Shown here: positions 36,875 to 49,238 of the stretch, one piece after another | Position numbering within the stretch: position 1 is the stretch's first letter | Layout of the letters: the number at the start of each line of letters is the position of its first letter | Source of the DNA: Persicaria tinctoria | Taxonomy: Eukaryota > Streptophyta > Magnoliopsida > Caryophyllales > Polygonaceae | DNA length: 64,000 nucleotides | NCBI GenBank assembly: GCA_037127255.1 | Contig: JBANSL010000017.1 | Coordinates: 67,253,857-67,317,856, forward strand | Reading direction: 5' to 3' | Program-made: the position numbers and the translations under genes | The notes under the pieces: model-generated | The model's input: the letters and a program-made list of their open reading frames with translations, nothing else | Told to the model about the DNA's origin: nothing | Database searches by the model: none

Positions 36875-39800
36875 TGTAATACCCACATTGTATTTCCGTT
36901 TTGATGACGTCATTTTATGAGTAGTGATTATGTGCACGATTAAGAGCTTTGGCGACAAAGTTTTATAATAAATTAAAATCTCGCTGGAATTTCTGTCAAG
37001 ACACGAGACCCAATCAACTCAAGAAAAGTTGGGTAACACGTCAAGAGTTGATTAAAGAGAATATTAAATATTTTTGGATATTAAGGACCTATTTAAGATC
37101 AAGTTGGTAAATTATAGAGGAATAGAAAGCCATTTGTGTTTAAGCACATTGAGTACTCTTCGTAAAATATGATTGAGCTTATTATCCGATAAAGTTGAGT
37201 TCAGTGTAATATTACGGAGAAGTTAAGAAATATTTTTTGGTTGAGGGAATTAAATATATTTGGTAATAGTACTGGATGAAGGGATAAAAATATATAAAGT
37301 TTGAAAGTTTGGTCATATACTATAATTTTCCACCAAAGTGGGTCAAAGTGCAAAACTGCAAATGCACACCACGTCATGTGGATTATCTTGAAGTAAAGTG
37401 ATGGTTTTGTTCAACATCACCTGGATATCCCACGTATACTTTCTCTTGGAAATGTATATAAATGGGAGAGATTGGGAATTGGACAGTCCATCCTCATTCA
37501 CGCATGGTTATTAGGATCACGATCCGGATCGGACGTGAATGATTCACGTATACATACTACAATACACCTCCCTTTACCGAAGTCGGACCCCATGCCACCG
37601 ATCATCCAAGGTGACGTTGATTATTTAGTCACTGTATTTTTGGGACGATCCGACATTATTCCATTGGTAAAAATTTACGTGCTCTTATCAAGTTTAGAAT
37701 ATAGTGAGATCCAGTGAAGATCCGTTAGCATGTTAAGGGCTAAGTAAAGAGGCTATAAAATTTATTGGATACTTAAGGCATGCTTAAAAATAAGTTAGTA
37801 AAATATTCCAAAGTGACAGAGTGAAAGATTGTTGGAATTTATATTCAAGGAGGACAAATTATAAACTTGTTTAAGGCGGGATAATTTTCGTAATTAAGAG
37901 GTAAAGTAGGCCAAAAAGGAAATAATTGCCACGTTGTCATTTTTGATATGTATGGGAATTGGATTTGTACGAAATGCTTGGACTCCAAGCACTTGTATGA
38001 ATGGATTGGCATGCATTCTTGGCAAATTGGCATGGAAACACCTGCCCTCCCACGTACTTAATTGCTATTGGATGGAATTCACTATTTGGAATTGAGTTTG
38101 GATTTGGAGTACAGCAAAACAAGTCTTCCATCCTCACTATATATATCATTCACATATACATACGGTAGATGTATACCAAAGCCGGCTCACCAATTACCAC
38201 GGTTCGTTGGCTTCACCGATTCCGATTCCTATCCGGCATGGTACCGACATCGTAAGATATCTCCCGTTTATTTCAAAGTTATGGATATTTTATGTCGTTA
38301 TAATACCCGTATATAATTTAAGGTATCCCCTTATTAGCCGTTATGATGCTCATTATTATTAAGAAATTTGGGTATTTCTTAAGGCAGTATAACCTTGGAT
38401 AAAGCGGGTATTTCTTATAAGTCGAAATAATGCCCAATTATTTTGGATTATATGGCATTCCTAAGTCGTTATAATGCCCAATTAAATTTAGGAAAGAAAA
38501 TTCTAAATTAAGTTTGCAAGTCCTAATACTGCCTGGGCATTTTGAAAATGGTGTTGGACAAGTGATTATCATAAAGTAAAGGATATAAGTTTTATCGGGT
38601 TAATTAAGGATTATTTTAATAGGAGACTCTGTCGAAGTTTAAGGGTAAAATTATTGGACGTAAGCTAATTAAATTATTATCTGTCTGCTATGTACGACGT
38701 GGTTGTATGCACTTGGATATACAGTTGGTGACATCAGTCGAGATCCTACGTCTTCGGAAGGAATTAAATCTCTTGGTCGATCCTAATCTTTATTATCCAT
38801 AGACTTTGGGTCTGTAACTAAGGCAAGTGACTTTGTCTCACTCATTCATTTACAGCTTCGTGCCTTTTATTTTAATTTATACCGTTTATTTTTATCAAAC
38901 ATGCCTATCCTTGATAAGAAATTACAAAATCCATTTATTCTTGTAATTTATTTATAATTGCATTCTAAGGCATGTTTAGAAACTTGGGCTATGTTTAATT
39001 GTTGAATTGCGTAAAAAGTCCAACATTCCTTTATAGCATGAATTGTTCTTTATTCTTTCATGCTGAGTTATAAGTATGTGGTATTAAGATTTTCTTGAAA
39101 TATCCATACTAGTCATTTTGTTTACCTCATCCACTTTAATTCTTTAATATTCTAAAGTGGATCGAAATGAAATGATCACCGAGACGTGAACTTGTGATTT
39201 TTAATTGTGATAGTGTGTGATGTGATTATAAATAAAATTATTATTAAAATGGTAAAGTCAGGTCAAGGTTTCTAAGCCTTGCTCTATAAACATTTCATGA
39301 AATGCCCATTCGAACTGCAGATTTCTCGAATGGATACACTTTACCCCAGTGGGGTAATTTAGGTCGTCTTGCCAGTGTACGGCAGAGGCCGGTACCACGT
39401 GTTCTAAATGAAATACTTTATATCCTAATTTTGTATAAGTGATGTGTGTGTGCGTGTGTGTATGTATGTGTGTGCGTGTGTAACGGTGATCACTATTCTT
39501 TTCCGATATCATTTTCCATCCTTATTGGAATTATGATTCGTTAGAGATTCAATTTCTCGTATATCTAATGTTCTTGGACTATCATGTTTCTATTTCTTTT
39601 AAGTGTCCAGAGATCCACATAAATTATTCCCTTCCTCGTCATTTGCTAGTTCTTCACCGAACTAACCAACCGTTTTGTGTATTGGTTGGCTGGTGTGCTT
39701 CGCCTGCATGCGTTGTACATCAGACTAAATTTTGCAGGTTATGGAAAAAGGCCTTGAGGAGTTGAAGTTGAAGGAATAAAGATTTTCAAGCTTTTATTAA

Positions 39801-40084
39801 TTACATCTTTCGGTAAAAGAGTTTTTTTGGTTTAATTTATTTCTTTTATTGGATGTGTTGAACAGAGATATTTATACAGTTTTGAAGTAATAACAGTTGC
39901 TTTGTAATAAAAATAATATTTCCGTCTTCCGCTGTCATTCTTTTAAATTATTTATTCATTTATCATGTCGTTTATGGGAGCATGGTTGCATGTCCCTATT
40001 AGCCTAAGGTAATTATGAGACTGTTAAAGTCTGCGTAATTACTGGCGCTGCAACATTCCCTCGTTTACAGAAGGGGGTGTTACA
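36875..40084. mobile_element. Solo LTR, 3.2 kb
   Basis: It begins TGTAATACCC and ends GGGTGTTACA (TG..CA with inverted ends). An exact 5-bp duplication ATGTG flanks it (36870-36874 and 40085-40089). The LINE reads on at both sides. There is no internal domain, so it is a solo LTR or a very small derivative. It is non-coding. It contains (TG)n at about 39440-39480 and a weak internal duplication (37500-37610 and 38150-38250). Size and TGTAAT start resemble the LARD LTR but the sequences differ. Confidence 0.8.
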
Positions 40085-40099
40085 ATGTGTTGGACAAGT

Positions 40100-42075
40100 T
40101 TGCATAATTTTGCAAGATCCCATGTGTTATCTGCTTTCCGAAAATGATGTATTGTAATTTTGGTATCAAGTTGCTAAGTATTGGATGCCATAATAATGAG
40201 CGGAGCATTACCAAACCAGTGGTCAGACCAGAAGTTTATGTTTTTGCCGTTGCCAATCGACCAACATCTACCTTCCCTAAAGAGTGGGATTAATTTGATA
40301 AGTTGAGTCCATTGCCAAAAGGAATCGCCCTTTTTTTGATACTGCAGTATGCAATGGTCTTTAAGATATTTTTCTGTAATTATGGAGACCCAAGGGTTGT
40401 GAGGTTCTGCTAAGATCTTCCAGAGTAGTTTTAGCTATAATGCTTTTTCATGTCTTCTGATTTTCGAAGGCCAAGGCCCCCGTGATCTTTAGTCTTACAT
40501 ATTTCATACCAGTTGACGGGCGATTTGTGTTTAGGATCCTTATTCCATGCGAAGTTCCGATTGATTTTATCAAGTTTCATATGTACAGATTTAGGCAGTA
40601 AGAAACATTGCAGCATGAGTAGAGGTTAATAATTCGTCTATCAAGTTCCATATGTTCCGATTGATTTTTATTAGAGTGCAGCGGCTAGCTTGAGACAGGC
40701 AGTTGGCCTTCCATCTATGGAGCTGAGCTTTTGTAGTGGTTAATAATTCCTTGAAATCGTCTTTAGTTATGCGACCGCATATGATCGGGCAACCCAGATA
40801 ATTACCCAAGTTAGTTGTATAGTGAATGTCAAGTTCATTGTGAATAATGTTTTTTGGGTTGTTGTTATGTTTGTGGAAGTTTGAAAATGCGATTTATGCC
40901 TATTTACTCTTTGTCATGAGAGAGATGAGTATTCCTTGGGGACATAATTGATTTGATCACATGCAGTTTTTGTGGCTGAGGGGGAGATAACAATGTCATC
41001 AGCGAAAGCTAGAAATGGGATTCTAGTTCCATTGCGTGTTATTTTAACTCCTAAATGGATTTGAGGTTTTGCTGATTCATTATGGAGTCCCCTAGCAAGA
41101 ATTTCAGAAAGAATGAGAAAAAGATTGGGTGATAATGGGTCACCTTGTCGAAGCCCTCATCGGAGAGTAAACAGATCAGTTGGTTCATTGTTTACTAAAA
41201 TCGAGTATGTAAATGTAGTTATGCACTCCTTGATCCACCCCGAAAACCGATGGGAGAAGCCAAATCTCTCCATAACTGATAGGAGAAAGTCCCATTCAAC
41301 CAGGTCAAATATTTTTTCCATGTCGAGTTTTACTATCATCCAACCAAAATTTCCTTTTTTTCTTAGAGAATGAATGGAAAATTTCATTTGCTATGAGTAT
41401 TTTGTCTTGTATGGATCTACCGATTGTAAAGGCACTTTGAAATGGATTAATGATTTTGGGAATTATTTTTTTCAGTCTAGAAGCCAAGATTTTGGCAATG
41501 ATTTTGTACTCTGTTGAGCATAAACTTATAGGTCTATAATGGGATGTGGTTGTCGGGATGTCACATTTTGGTATTAACGCAATGAATGTGTGGTTTATTT
41601 GTTTTAGAATTCTACCACTTAGAAAGAAGCTTTCAACAACCTTAATTACCAAATGTTCTATAATGTGCCAATGTTTTTTAAAGAAACCTGTCGGGAAGCT
41701 ATAAGGTCCAGGTGATTTATCATTGGCTAGACTAAACACCGCGTTTTTAATTTCAGAGTTAGAAATTTGTCTGGCTAGCCAGTCATTGTCCTCATCCGTG
41801 ACTTCTTTACCTAGGTCATTGAGTAAGTTGCTTAGTATTTGTTGTATTTGGTTTTGTGTGTATCGCTTTATGAAGTCATGCTTGATGATTTACCGTATGT
41901 CTCTTTCATTTGTTAAGGTTATCCCAGCTACAGTTTGTATTGATTTTATAATGTTTTTATTTCGTCGACATGTTGCTATTATGTGAAAATACTTCATGTT
42001 AGCGTCAATTGATTTTATATGTGTCCGTTTTGCCTGTTGTCCCCAGTTTTTGTGCGGATAGCTTAATAGAGAGGC
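40100..42075 (-). pseudogene. LINE reverse transcriptase, broken
   Basis: Minus strand. The linker (KYFHIIATCRRNKNIIKSI, about 42010-41940) is followed by DKSPGPYSFPTGFFKKHW (about 41720), FIALIPK, YRPISLCS and INPFQSAF-IGRSIQD (41739-41305). Then come KLDMEKIFDLVEWDFL (about 41320), GLRQGDPLSP (about 41135) and the catalytic FADD (40995-41006). The thumb/maturase-like part continues with FAWNKDPKHKSPVNWYEICK-KDHGGLGLR (40550-40450). Frames change several times and stops are present. Confidence 0.85.
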
Positions 42076-43400
42076 ATGAGAGTCAATTCTCACATGTTTG
42101 GTACGCTCATGGAATACAGGATTGATAGCTAATTGTTGAGCTGATTTGTTGTCATAAAACAGATCAATAGGCAAGGACACTACAATCCCCAAGTCAGACA
42201 AAATGTCTTGTAGCCATACTAACTCACTAGAAGTTGCAGACATGCTCCTATATTCACTTTCAGTAGATGATTTGGAAACCACCTTTTGTTTCTTAGTTTT
42301 CCAGGAAACCAACGAATTACCTAGAAACACACAATAGCTAGATAGTAATCTCCATGTGTCAAGACAATTACCCCAATCGGCATCACTGAAAGCTTTGACA
42401 GTAAGTGATGAATTGGAGGGATAGGACAAAGCAAGGTGGAAGCTTCTCTTGAGGTATCTGAGTAAATACAAAGGTGGATCCCAGTGAGGCTTAAGAGGTT
42501 GGTGAAGAAACTGACCCAATTTCTAAACTGTATAAGAAATGTCTGGCTGAGTTAAAGTGAGATAAAGAAGTCCACCAACCAGCCCTCTGTAATCCTCAGG
42601 ATGGTCAATAGGATCCCCAATTGATAAAGATAACTTGAGATCATGTTGCATAGGAAATTCTATTGGCTTGCAACCTTCCATCTTAGCATCAGTGAGTATG
42701 TATAGAACATATTTTCTTTGATTCAGCAAAATGCCTGAAGAAGATCTTACAATCTCCATACCAAGGAAATATCTTGCAACACCAAGATCTTTGATGGTGA
42801 ATTCCTTATGCAAAGTAGCTTTGGTGGCAGCTATCTCAGTGCTAGAATTGCCCAAGAGTAGCATATCATCAACATATACAAGAGCTATGGTAAAAAAATT
42901 GCCCATCAGATTTGACAACGAGAGAAAAATCATGAACAGATTGTGTGAAACCCAACTTAACCGTGAATCTAGTGAGCTCATGGTTCCACTGCCTACTTGC
43001 TTGTTTGAGACCATATAATGATCTCTTAAGCTAACAAACATGCCCAAAGGGAACTATAACCTTTGGAAGAGGCACCATGTATACTTCCTCATCAAGATAA
43101 CCATGCAAAAAGGCATTGTTGACATCAAGTTTATGAAAAACCCATCCTTTGCAAGTTGCAATTGCAAGAATGACACGAACTGTAGACAGCTTAGCTACAG
43201 GAGAGAATGTCTGCTTGTAATCCTTATCTTTGACTTAGTTCTAACCCTTAGCCCCCAATCTTGCCTTATACCTTTCAATTGAACCATCAGGCTTATGCTT
43301 GATTTTAAAAATCCATTTGCAACCAATAGCCTTCTTTCCTTGAGGCAAAGGTGTAACCTTGCATGTGTTGTTCTGTTTGAGAGCACTGATCTCAAATTGC
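42076..43400 (-). pseudogene. Copia reverse transcriptase and RNase H, broken
   Basis: Minus strand. RT parts: KKAIGCKWIFKIKHKPDGS (about 43320), TFSPVAKL (about 43205), [15 protein letters not shown] (about 43110), LKRSLYGLKQA (about 43020), then the catalytic LVYVDDMLLLG (about 42880), YFLGMEI and GLVGGLLYLTLTQPDISY. A stop near 42523 separates this from RNase H (FSDADWGNC, SWKTKKQKVVSKSSTESEYR, FYDNKSA, ERTKHVRID). The RNase H frame runs on without interruption into LINE sequence to 41890. Confidence 0.8.
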
Positions 43401-43445
43401 ATAGCTAGCTCCCATTCTCGTACACCCTTTGCTTGAGCATAAGAA

Positions 43446-45340
43446 TTAGGCTAAAAAACCGTGCAAGCAGCAGCTAGAGACTGAACATACTTGTGAGAAA
43501 GATGAGATAGAATTAGTACCCTGATCCCTGGTAGGCAGACCAGAATACACAAAATCATTTCGTCTAGCTGGCATGTGTACTTGCCTCTTGATAGGTAAGG
43601 ACTGCACATCTGGAAAAGACTCATGAGATGATGATGAAAGATTTCTAGGTTCAGTGTCAAGTGCAAACATAATAGGTGAAGGTGAATTTTGAGGAGAGGA
43701 AAAAGAAATACTGTCAAGAATGCCAATGGATGCTTGATTAGAATCATCAGATGATATAGTGGATGTAAGATGAAGCACATCAATAGGAAACTCATCATCC
43801 ATCACAATAGTGGGAGGAGACCTCTTACTGAAAGAAGGTGAAGATGACTGTTTGAAAGGAAACACATCATCAACAAACTTGACATGCATGCTGATGATGA
43901 CAGTATTTCTATCTAAGTCAAGAAGCTTATATGCCTTTTGGCCAGGGGTAAACCTAGCAACACACAACGACGAGCAAAGGTTCATAACTTATCTCTAGGA
44001 TCATTGGATTGAATTGGATGGCAAAGACACCCAATTACTCTGAGCTGATCATAGTTGGGAGGCACTTTGTAAAGCATTTCAAAAGGAGACTTCCAATTTA
44101 ACACAAAAGATGGAATTTTGTTAATGACATGAGTAGCACTAATGATGCAATCTCCCCAAAATCTAACAAGTAAGCCAACATGTAACCTAATAGCCCTGAC
44201 AGTTTCAATCAAATGCCTATGTTTCATTTCCACTCTCCCATTTTGCTCATGGACCCCTAGAGTTATCCTTTGATGAATAATGCCTTTAAAAGCAAAAAAA
44301 TCAACACAACCTTTTTGTTTAAACTCAATGCCATTATCAATTTTTACTGTATGCACTGATTTATGAAACTGTGTTTTAACCATCTCCAAAAAACAAGTAA
44401 GTAACCTCAACACCTGCATCTTATCTTGCATCAAATAAACCCAAGTAGTTCTGGTGTGATCATCTAAAATAGTGAGAAAATATTTGGCACCACAACGAGA
44501 CTGAACTCTGTATGGGCCCCAAACATCAATATGAACAAGCTGAAAAGCATTAGAAGCAATAGCATCACATCTTTCAAACTTCAACTTGGAAAGCTTAGTC
44601 ATGCCACAAGTGTCACATGACAAATCCTTTACGTACATCAGCACCCTTGCAATCAGTAATAAGGTGCAACTTCAAAAAAGACATATAACCAAGTCTATCA
44701 TGCACTAACTGCACTTTATTACAACTGAAACAAACATTATTGAACACCAACTGTTGATTCTTCAAGCAATCAGATGCCTTCAGCACATAAAGCCCTCTAT
44801 CTTCAAATCCTTTAGCTAGCACAACCTTAGTTGTATTGTATGGTCTTGTAGCCAACAATGTGCATCATCAAAGATGAACCTTAAGTGTTGTGAAGATAAA
44901 CTTTTGGACACTAACAGTAGATTGTGCCTAAACTGAGGCACTAGCAAGACATTTCTCAAAGTTATGCCACTGCTAAGTCTCACATTGCCATGTTTGTGCA
45001 CAGAGATGCATTTTCCATCAGGTAATCCAAGATTAATGAGAGGATGCATCTCAGAGATATCATAGAAAATATGATAATGAAAGGCAATGTGATTTGTGGC
45101 ACCAAAATCAACTATCCACACATCACTTTGAGCCTTATTTGCACCAATTAGAAAAGAAACACTGAGTGGACCTGCAAAGTGTACCATTGTTTGATTTACA
45201 GAATTGTCAACACTTTGCATGGGAGCCTTTCCCTTCATGAGCTTGAAAACTTCTTGAAAAACAACATAGACCATAGCTTGATCAGGCTTTCCACTACTGC
45301 TAGCAAAGTCATCAAAAGGAGTATATCTTGTGCACCACAT
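43446..45340 (-). pseudogene. Copia protease and integrase, broken
   Basis: Minus strand. Protease motif WIVDFGATNHIA at about 45125-45090, where D-S/T-G-A is usual, then LRNVLLVPQFRHNLLLVSKSL. The GAG-pre-integrase finger (LVHDRLGYMSF, CDTCGMTKLSKL) spans about 44710-44590. The integrase core (44644-43982, 220 codons open) shows HIDVWGPY (first Asp), VKIDNGIEF (second Asp) and NGRVEMKHRHL (Glu), so the DDE triad is kept. The RVT-linker region (43985-43446) is Ser-rich. Stops separate the pieces. Confidence 0.8.
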
Positions 45341-45349
45341 TCCAACTGA

Positions 45350-46464
45350 GCAGCAAATTTGCCTGATTGCTTAGGCCTTTCATCCTCCTTAGCACCTTTA
45401 AACCATTCAGGATACCCAACCAATTTGAAACAGTACTCTTTCGTGTGACCTCTTTCTCCACAATGGTCATATCAAACTAACCAAACTTAGACACAACAAG
45501 AGCATTTGAAAAGCCTTGTTGACCTCTTTCGTGTGACCTCTTTCTCCACAATGAAATTTGTTAACAACATTACCTTCAATATCAAACTAACCAAACTTAG
45601 ACACAACAAGAGCATTCACATGCCCTTGAGAAACATCAGTAACTCCTTTAGAGTGCTCAATCTGTGTGGCCATTTGAAAAGCCTTGTTGATCCCTGGCAT
45701 AGGATCCTTAAACAAAACATTACTCCTCAAATTCTCATACACATCATTAAGCCCTATCATGAACTGCATAACTTTCGCCTTCTTCTCTCTTTCAAGGATC
45801 CTTTTCATCACACCACAAGCATAATTATTAATACCACCACAATTGCAACTATGCACTACATCTAGCAATTTCAATTCATCCCATATCTTCTTCAATTTAC
45901 CAAAATAGACACCTACTGACAAAATTTCTTGCTTAAGGTTGGCTAAATCTCTAGGCAATTGATAAACTAAGGGATCATTGGATTCATAAAATCGTTCCTT
46001 GATTTCATCCCATAGTTCCTTGCTACTTCACTCGTCATCGAGTTGATTAGCCAACACATCACCAGAGAATCGGCTCTCATTCATTTCTCATAGTCCTCTG
46101 TTCCTTCTAAAGGTTTTACACAACTACCGGTAATGAATCCTAATTTGACTTTAGCTCCAAGAGCCATCTTGATGCTCCTACTCCAACTCGTGATATTAGC
46201 TCCATTAAAAGGGGTAGACACGAGAACCATCCCTTGATGGTCTAACTTGGACAGAAATAAAGGATTCACATGAGTGTTTGACTTACCTTGCACCCTATCC
46301 CCAAATTGAAAGCCAGTATTAGCAAAGTTTCATCCTCATCCAACATTAGCACCATCGTCAGGCCCTGGAGATGTAATAGAGACAAAATTCCCTCGTCCAA
46401 CACCACTGTTGTCACCCGCATCTCCAGATCCTTGACCTTGATGGTTCGCTCCTCTCTCAACCAT
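45350..46464 (-). pseudogene. Copia gag with internal duplication, broken
   Basis: Minus strand. A likely start at ATG 46464 is followed by MVERGANHQGQGS. A stop comes at about 46338. The gag core includes FLSKLDHQGMVLVSTPFNG-NITSWSRS-KMALGAK (46250-46150) and KKIWDELKLL, MQFMIGLND-YENLRSN and PMPGINKAFQM (45958-45587). The zinc knuckle CGERGHTKEYC (about 45460) has lost its first Cys (Tyr), followed by GYPEWFKG. The stretch 45436-45523 is a shortened repeat of 45524-45695. Confidence 0.75.
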
Positions 46465-46584
46465 GATGAAAAACACAGATCTCGTAGAGAAAACGTTGGA
46501 AAAGCGAACACCGAGAAATACGAACAAAATCAACAACAAACAATGAGCAAAGATGCACGAAGCTAATGAAGATCGTCGCCTAAT

Positions 46585-46596
46585 GCTCTGATACCA
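46585..46596 (-). promoter_or_regulatory. Primer-binding site (tRNA-iMet type)
   Basis: TGGTATCAGAGC on the minus strand, an exact match to the standard plant retrotransposon primer site, 2 bp from the inner end of the 5' LTR. Confidence 0.9.
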
Positions 46597-46598
46597 TT

Positions 46599-46828
46599 TG
46601 AATAAATGAAAATCAGATCTCCAAAGGAGAGATTGAGATCAATACAATGGAAGAATATCATGGAAGAACATGTAAAACTCCATCAAAAAAGATAGAGTTT
46701 CATCTAGTTTGTTACCACTTGCCAAAACAGAATCTCTCGCCTATCTGAACTACTGAAAACGGAGGGTTACTCCTCTACTGAAAAGACCAAATTACCCCAC
46801 CATCTACAACTAACAACATATACTAACA
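46599..46828 (-). repeat. 5' LTR of the minus-strand copia element
   Basis: Minus strand: begins TGTTAGTATATG and ends CATTTATTCA, 230 bp, directly followed by the primer site. The outer boundary is set by TG..CA; the partner LTR is lost, so it cannot be confirmed by comparison. Confidence 0.65.
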
Positions 46829-47361
46829 ATCATAATTGTGGTTACCATCAGTACATTACCATGGTTACCAAGCTACAATTTTATTTGTATTTTTTTTGAA
46901 ACCCCACGATTACCGAACGATGACCATCAAGGTTATCGAAGGAAAAAAATACGGTTAGCAAAAAAATATGGTTATATACCACCTATTATGAAGTTCAAAC
47001 ATTCAAGTATTCAACCAAAATAAATCAAGTTAAAACATTCATAATGTTAGTAAAATTAAGAGGGGAGACCGGAAACCTTGAACGGTCGAACGGGCGAGCG
47101 TTATCACTGATATTGAACTACGACTGTTGTAAGAGGCGGATTTCTTCAACAAAGAGATGACTAGATGAGAGAGGTGAACCTGGACGCTATGGCCACACGC
47201 TATAATGGAATTTAGATCCAAACTCAAAACTCAAAACTTAAAAGATAAATACATTAAATAATAAAAAGAAAAATTAATATATATACACACATATGGTAAC
47301 CATGGTATTTCAGAAATCATTATCATTATTGTACCAACTTCACGTGGTTACCACCACGATG
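46829..47361. other. Unassigned sequence with GGTTACC words
   Basis: Repeated GGTTACC/GGTAACC palindromic words (for example CCATGGTTACC and GTGGTTACCACCACG) suggest a degraded foldback or MITE, continuing right of the next element at 48123-48200. No gene. Confidence 0.35.
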
Positions 47362-47369
47362 ATTACCGC

Positions 47370-48122
47370 TAGGAGTGGAACTGGTATATTATCAATTCAT
47401 TTTTCCATTTACCATGTACCAACCAATTTGAATTGGTAATCGTAAAACTCCTACCATTATCAACCGCCGAAGGGGTTGAACCAACTTAATTGGTAACCAA
47501 TTAAGTTGGTTGGTACGTGTTGGTAATGGTAATTTACCAACTTCCGAGTGTTGAGAAAAAAAACATGCAAATATAATACAACTTAATTAAAACGTATAAA
47601 TTATTCCAATGCTTAGGTTTTCGTTCGAACCGACTATATTTGAGGACAAGCAACATAAAACTTTAAAGTTATTACAAAGTGTTTAAACACTAAAGCAAAA
47701 GCAACATAGTAGTAGGAAGGTATTATTCCGACTAAAGCTATAGGTTTTCATCTTAATCGAGGTCGAGTTAGTATTCCTCCCTTGATTAAAAACATTTTCG
47801 GAAGAAAAAAAAGTTAAAAAAAATAATAACAAAATTTAAAAACTTAAAACAATTACAAAATAAATTTTAAAAGTAAAAATAAAACTAGATATAATTGGTT
47901 TGGTAGGAATCGGTTGGTATTACCGTACCAACCAATTTGAAAATGGTTGATAATAGTAATACCAACTTTTCCATTCTCATTACCGTTACCGTACCAAGTT
48001 TTGGAACATAGTTCGGTATACCGAACCAATTATATTGGTAACCAATATAATTGGTTACCAATTATGTTGGTTCGGTTGGTACATGTTGGTTTGGTTTTCA
48101 TGGTAATTTTTACCTAGCCCTA
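47370..48122. mobile_element. Non-autonomous hAT-like element
   Basis: It starts TAGGAGTGGAACTGGTA and ends TTTTTACCTAGCCCTA. The flanks ATTACCGC (47362-47369) and ATTACCAC (48123-48130) are an 8-bp duplication with one mismatch. The interior is rich in TTGGTAACC/ACCAATT palindromic motifs (47480-47510, 48025-48070). No coding sequence. Confidence 0.7.
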
Positions 48123-48130
48123 ATTACCAC

Positions 48131-48890
48131 CGTGTTAGTTACCACTAGAGTACTGTGGTTACCAACACAGTCGGTACGTATGTGGTTGGTAAGTATTTTT
48201 TTTTTTACAGTAGGCAAACATCACAGAGGATTTACATAAAGCGTAAACCACCCCCTTGATCATTGACGCGTGGTGAACGTCGTTGGCACTTTCTCCCTTT
48301 GTCAAATAGTAATAATATCCAAACTCAAACACAAAACCAATAGATTAGGCAATCAATCACTTGATAAACCAAATAACTACTAGTATAGCGATGAAGTCCG
48401 GTGTCGAACCCACAACGAGAAGCGATTTACTATTCAATAACTCTAAGTAAAGACTCTTATGACAAAGAAATGATTTGTGGCAAATAACCCGAATGTAAAA
48501 GTAACCATATTTATGATTGCAAAGAGTCGGCCAAACCCTGGTAGGAATAGGAATAAAATAATAGGAAATAATGTTTCCGGATCCAAAATCGCAATTGTTG
48601 GAAAACGGCCCACGGCGGGCGCCGTGTAAATGGCGGAGGACACCGCTTATGCAATATCCGACTTTCCTCAATTGTCTTCAATAAACTCCAATGCCGTGCT
48701 TCTTTGCTCCTCTCTAGCTTCCTCCTTAGCCTCCATATGCTCCAAAATATGTCTCTTAAGTTCTTCCAAAGCCCATTCAAGGTCGGAATGTAATTCTCCA
48801 GAATAAACACTAAAAAGGCGTAGATTCCGAACTTGAATACTTCACAAGCAATATACGAAACTAGACTCAAACAATAGCAAAACCACTATC
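48131..48890. other. Unassigned, possible LTR remnant
   Basis: A GTGTCGAACCCACAACGAGAAG motif near 48402 and the surrounding composition resemble LTR regions of plant gypsy elements, but no ends or duplication were found. The minus-strand frame 48511-48870 (119 codons) has no domain I recognise. Confidence 0.3.
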
Positions 48891-49173
48891 TAATTGCAAT
48901 AAGAAATACCTATAATGCCTATATGAAATATGCATTATCAATCATCCTGAAGGATGATGCTACAAAGTTCCCTATTAAAGGTAGTTTTCATTAAGTTTTC
49001 ATTAAGTTTAATACCATGCCTAGCAATATAATCTGCTACCTTATTGGCTTCCCTAAAGCAATGGTTGAATTCTACCTGATCAAAGGTAGTTTTCATTAAG
49101 TTTAATTATCTTCTCCACTTGATGTAGAATTTCCCACTTGATATTATTACCTTCATTGATCGCCCTTATGAGT

Positions 49174-49238
49174 GCGTACATCCTGACCCCCCAGACCCTG
49201 CTTAGGCGGGATACACTGGGTAGTTGTAGTTGTTGTTG
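49174..49238 (-). mobile_element. 65-bp insert with 18-bp target duplication (SINE-like fragment)
   Basis: An exact direct repeat TTGATCGCCCTTATGAGT flanks the insert (49156-49173 and 49239-49256). On the minus strand the insert begins with ACAACAACAACTACAACTAC and contains GGGTCTGGGG. That wording recurs in plant SINE-like repeats. A long duplication indicates LINE-type retroposition. Confidence 0.65.

Larger units (their letters stand above)
35691..42075 (-). mobile_element. 5'-truncated L1-type LINE, split by a solo LTR
   Basis: Read on the minus strand it runs from the RT linker (about 42075) through RT, a zf-RVT region and RNase H to an oligo-A tail (T8 at 35691-35698 on the plus strand). 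Endonuclease and ORF1 are absent. A 3.2-kb solo LTR (36875-40084) sits between the RT and RNase H parts. Many stops and frame changes show it is dead. Confidence 0.85.
42076..46828 (-). mobile_element. Ty1-copia retrotransposon, 3'-truncated
   Basis: Minus-strand element with 5' LTR, primer site, gag, protease, integrase, RT and most of RNase H. The RNase H stops after ERTKHVRIDSH (42076), and the rest of pol, the polypurine tract and the 3' LTR are missing. The LINE begins at that point. Stops and shifts are scattered throughout. It is different from the copia element at 24830: separate gag type and a longer LTR. Confidence 0.85.

Noticed and set aside
48511..48870. 119-codon minus-strand frame
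   Set aside because: Three overlapping frames of similar length and no motif; region looks like an LTR remnant.
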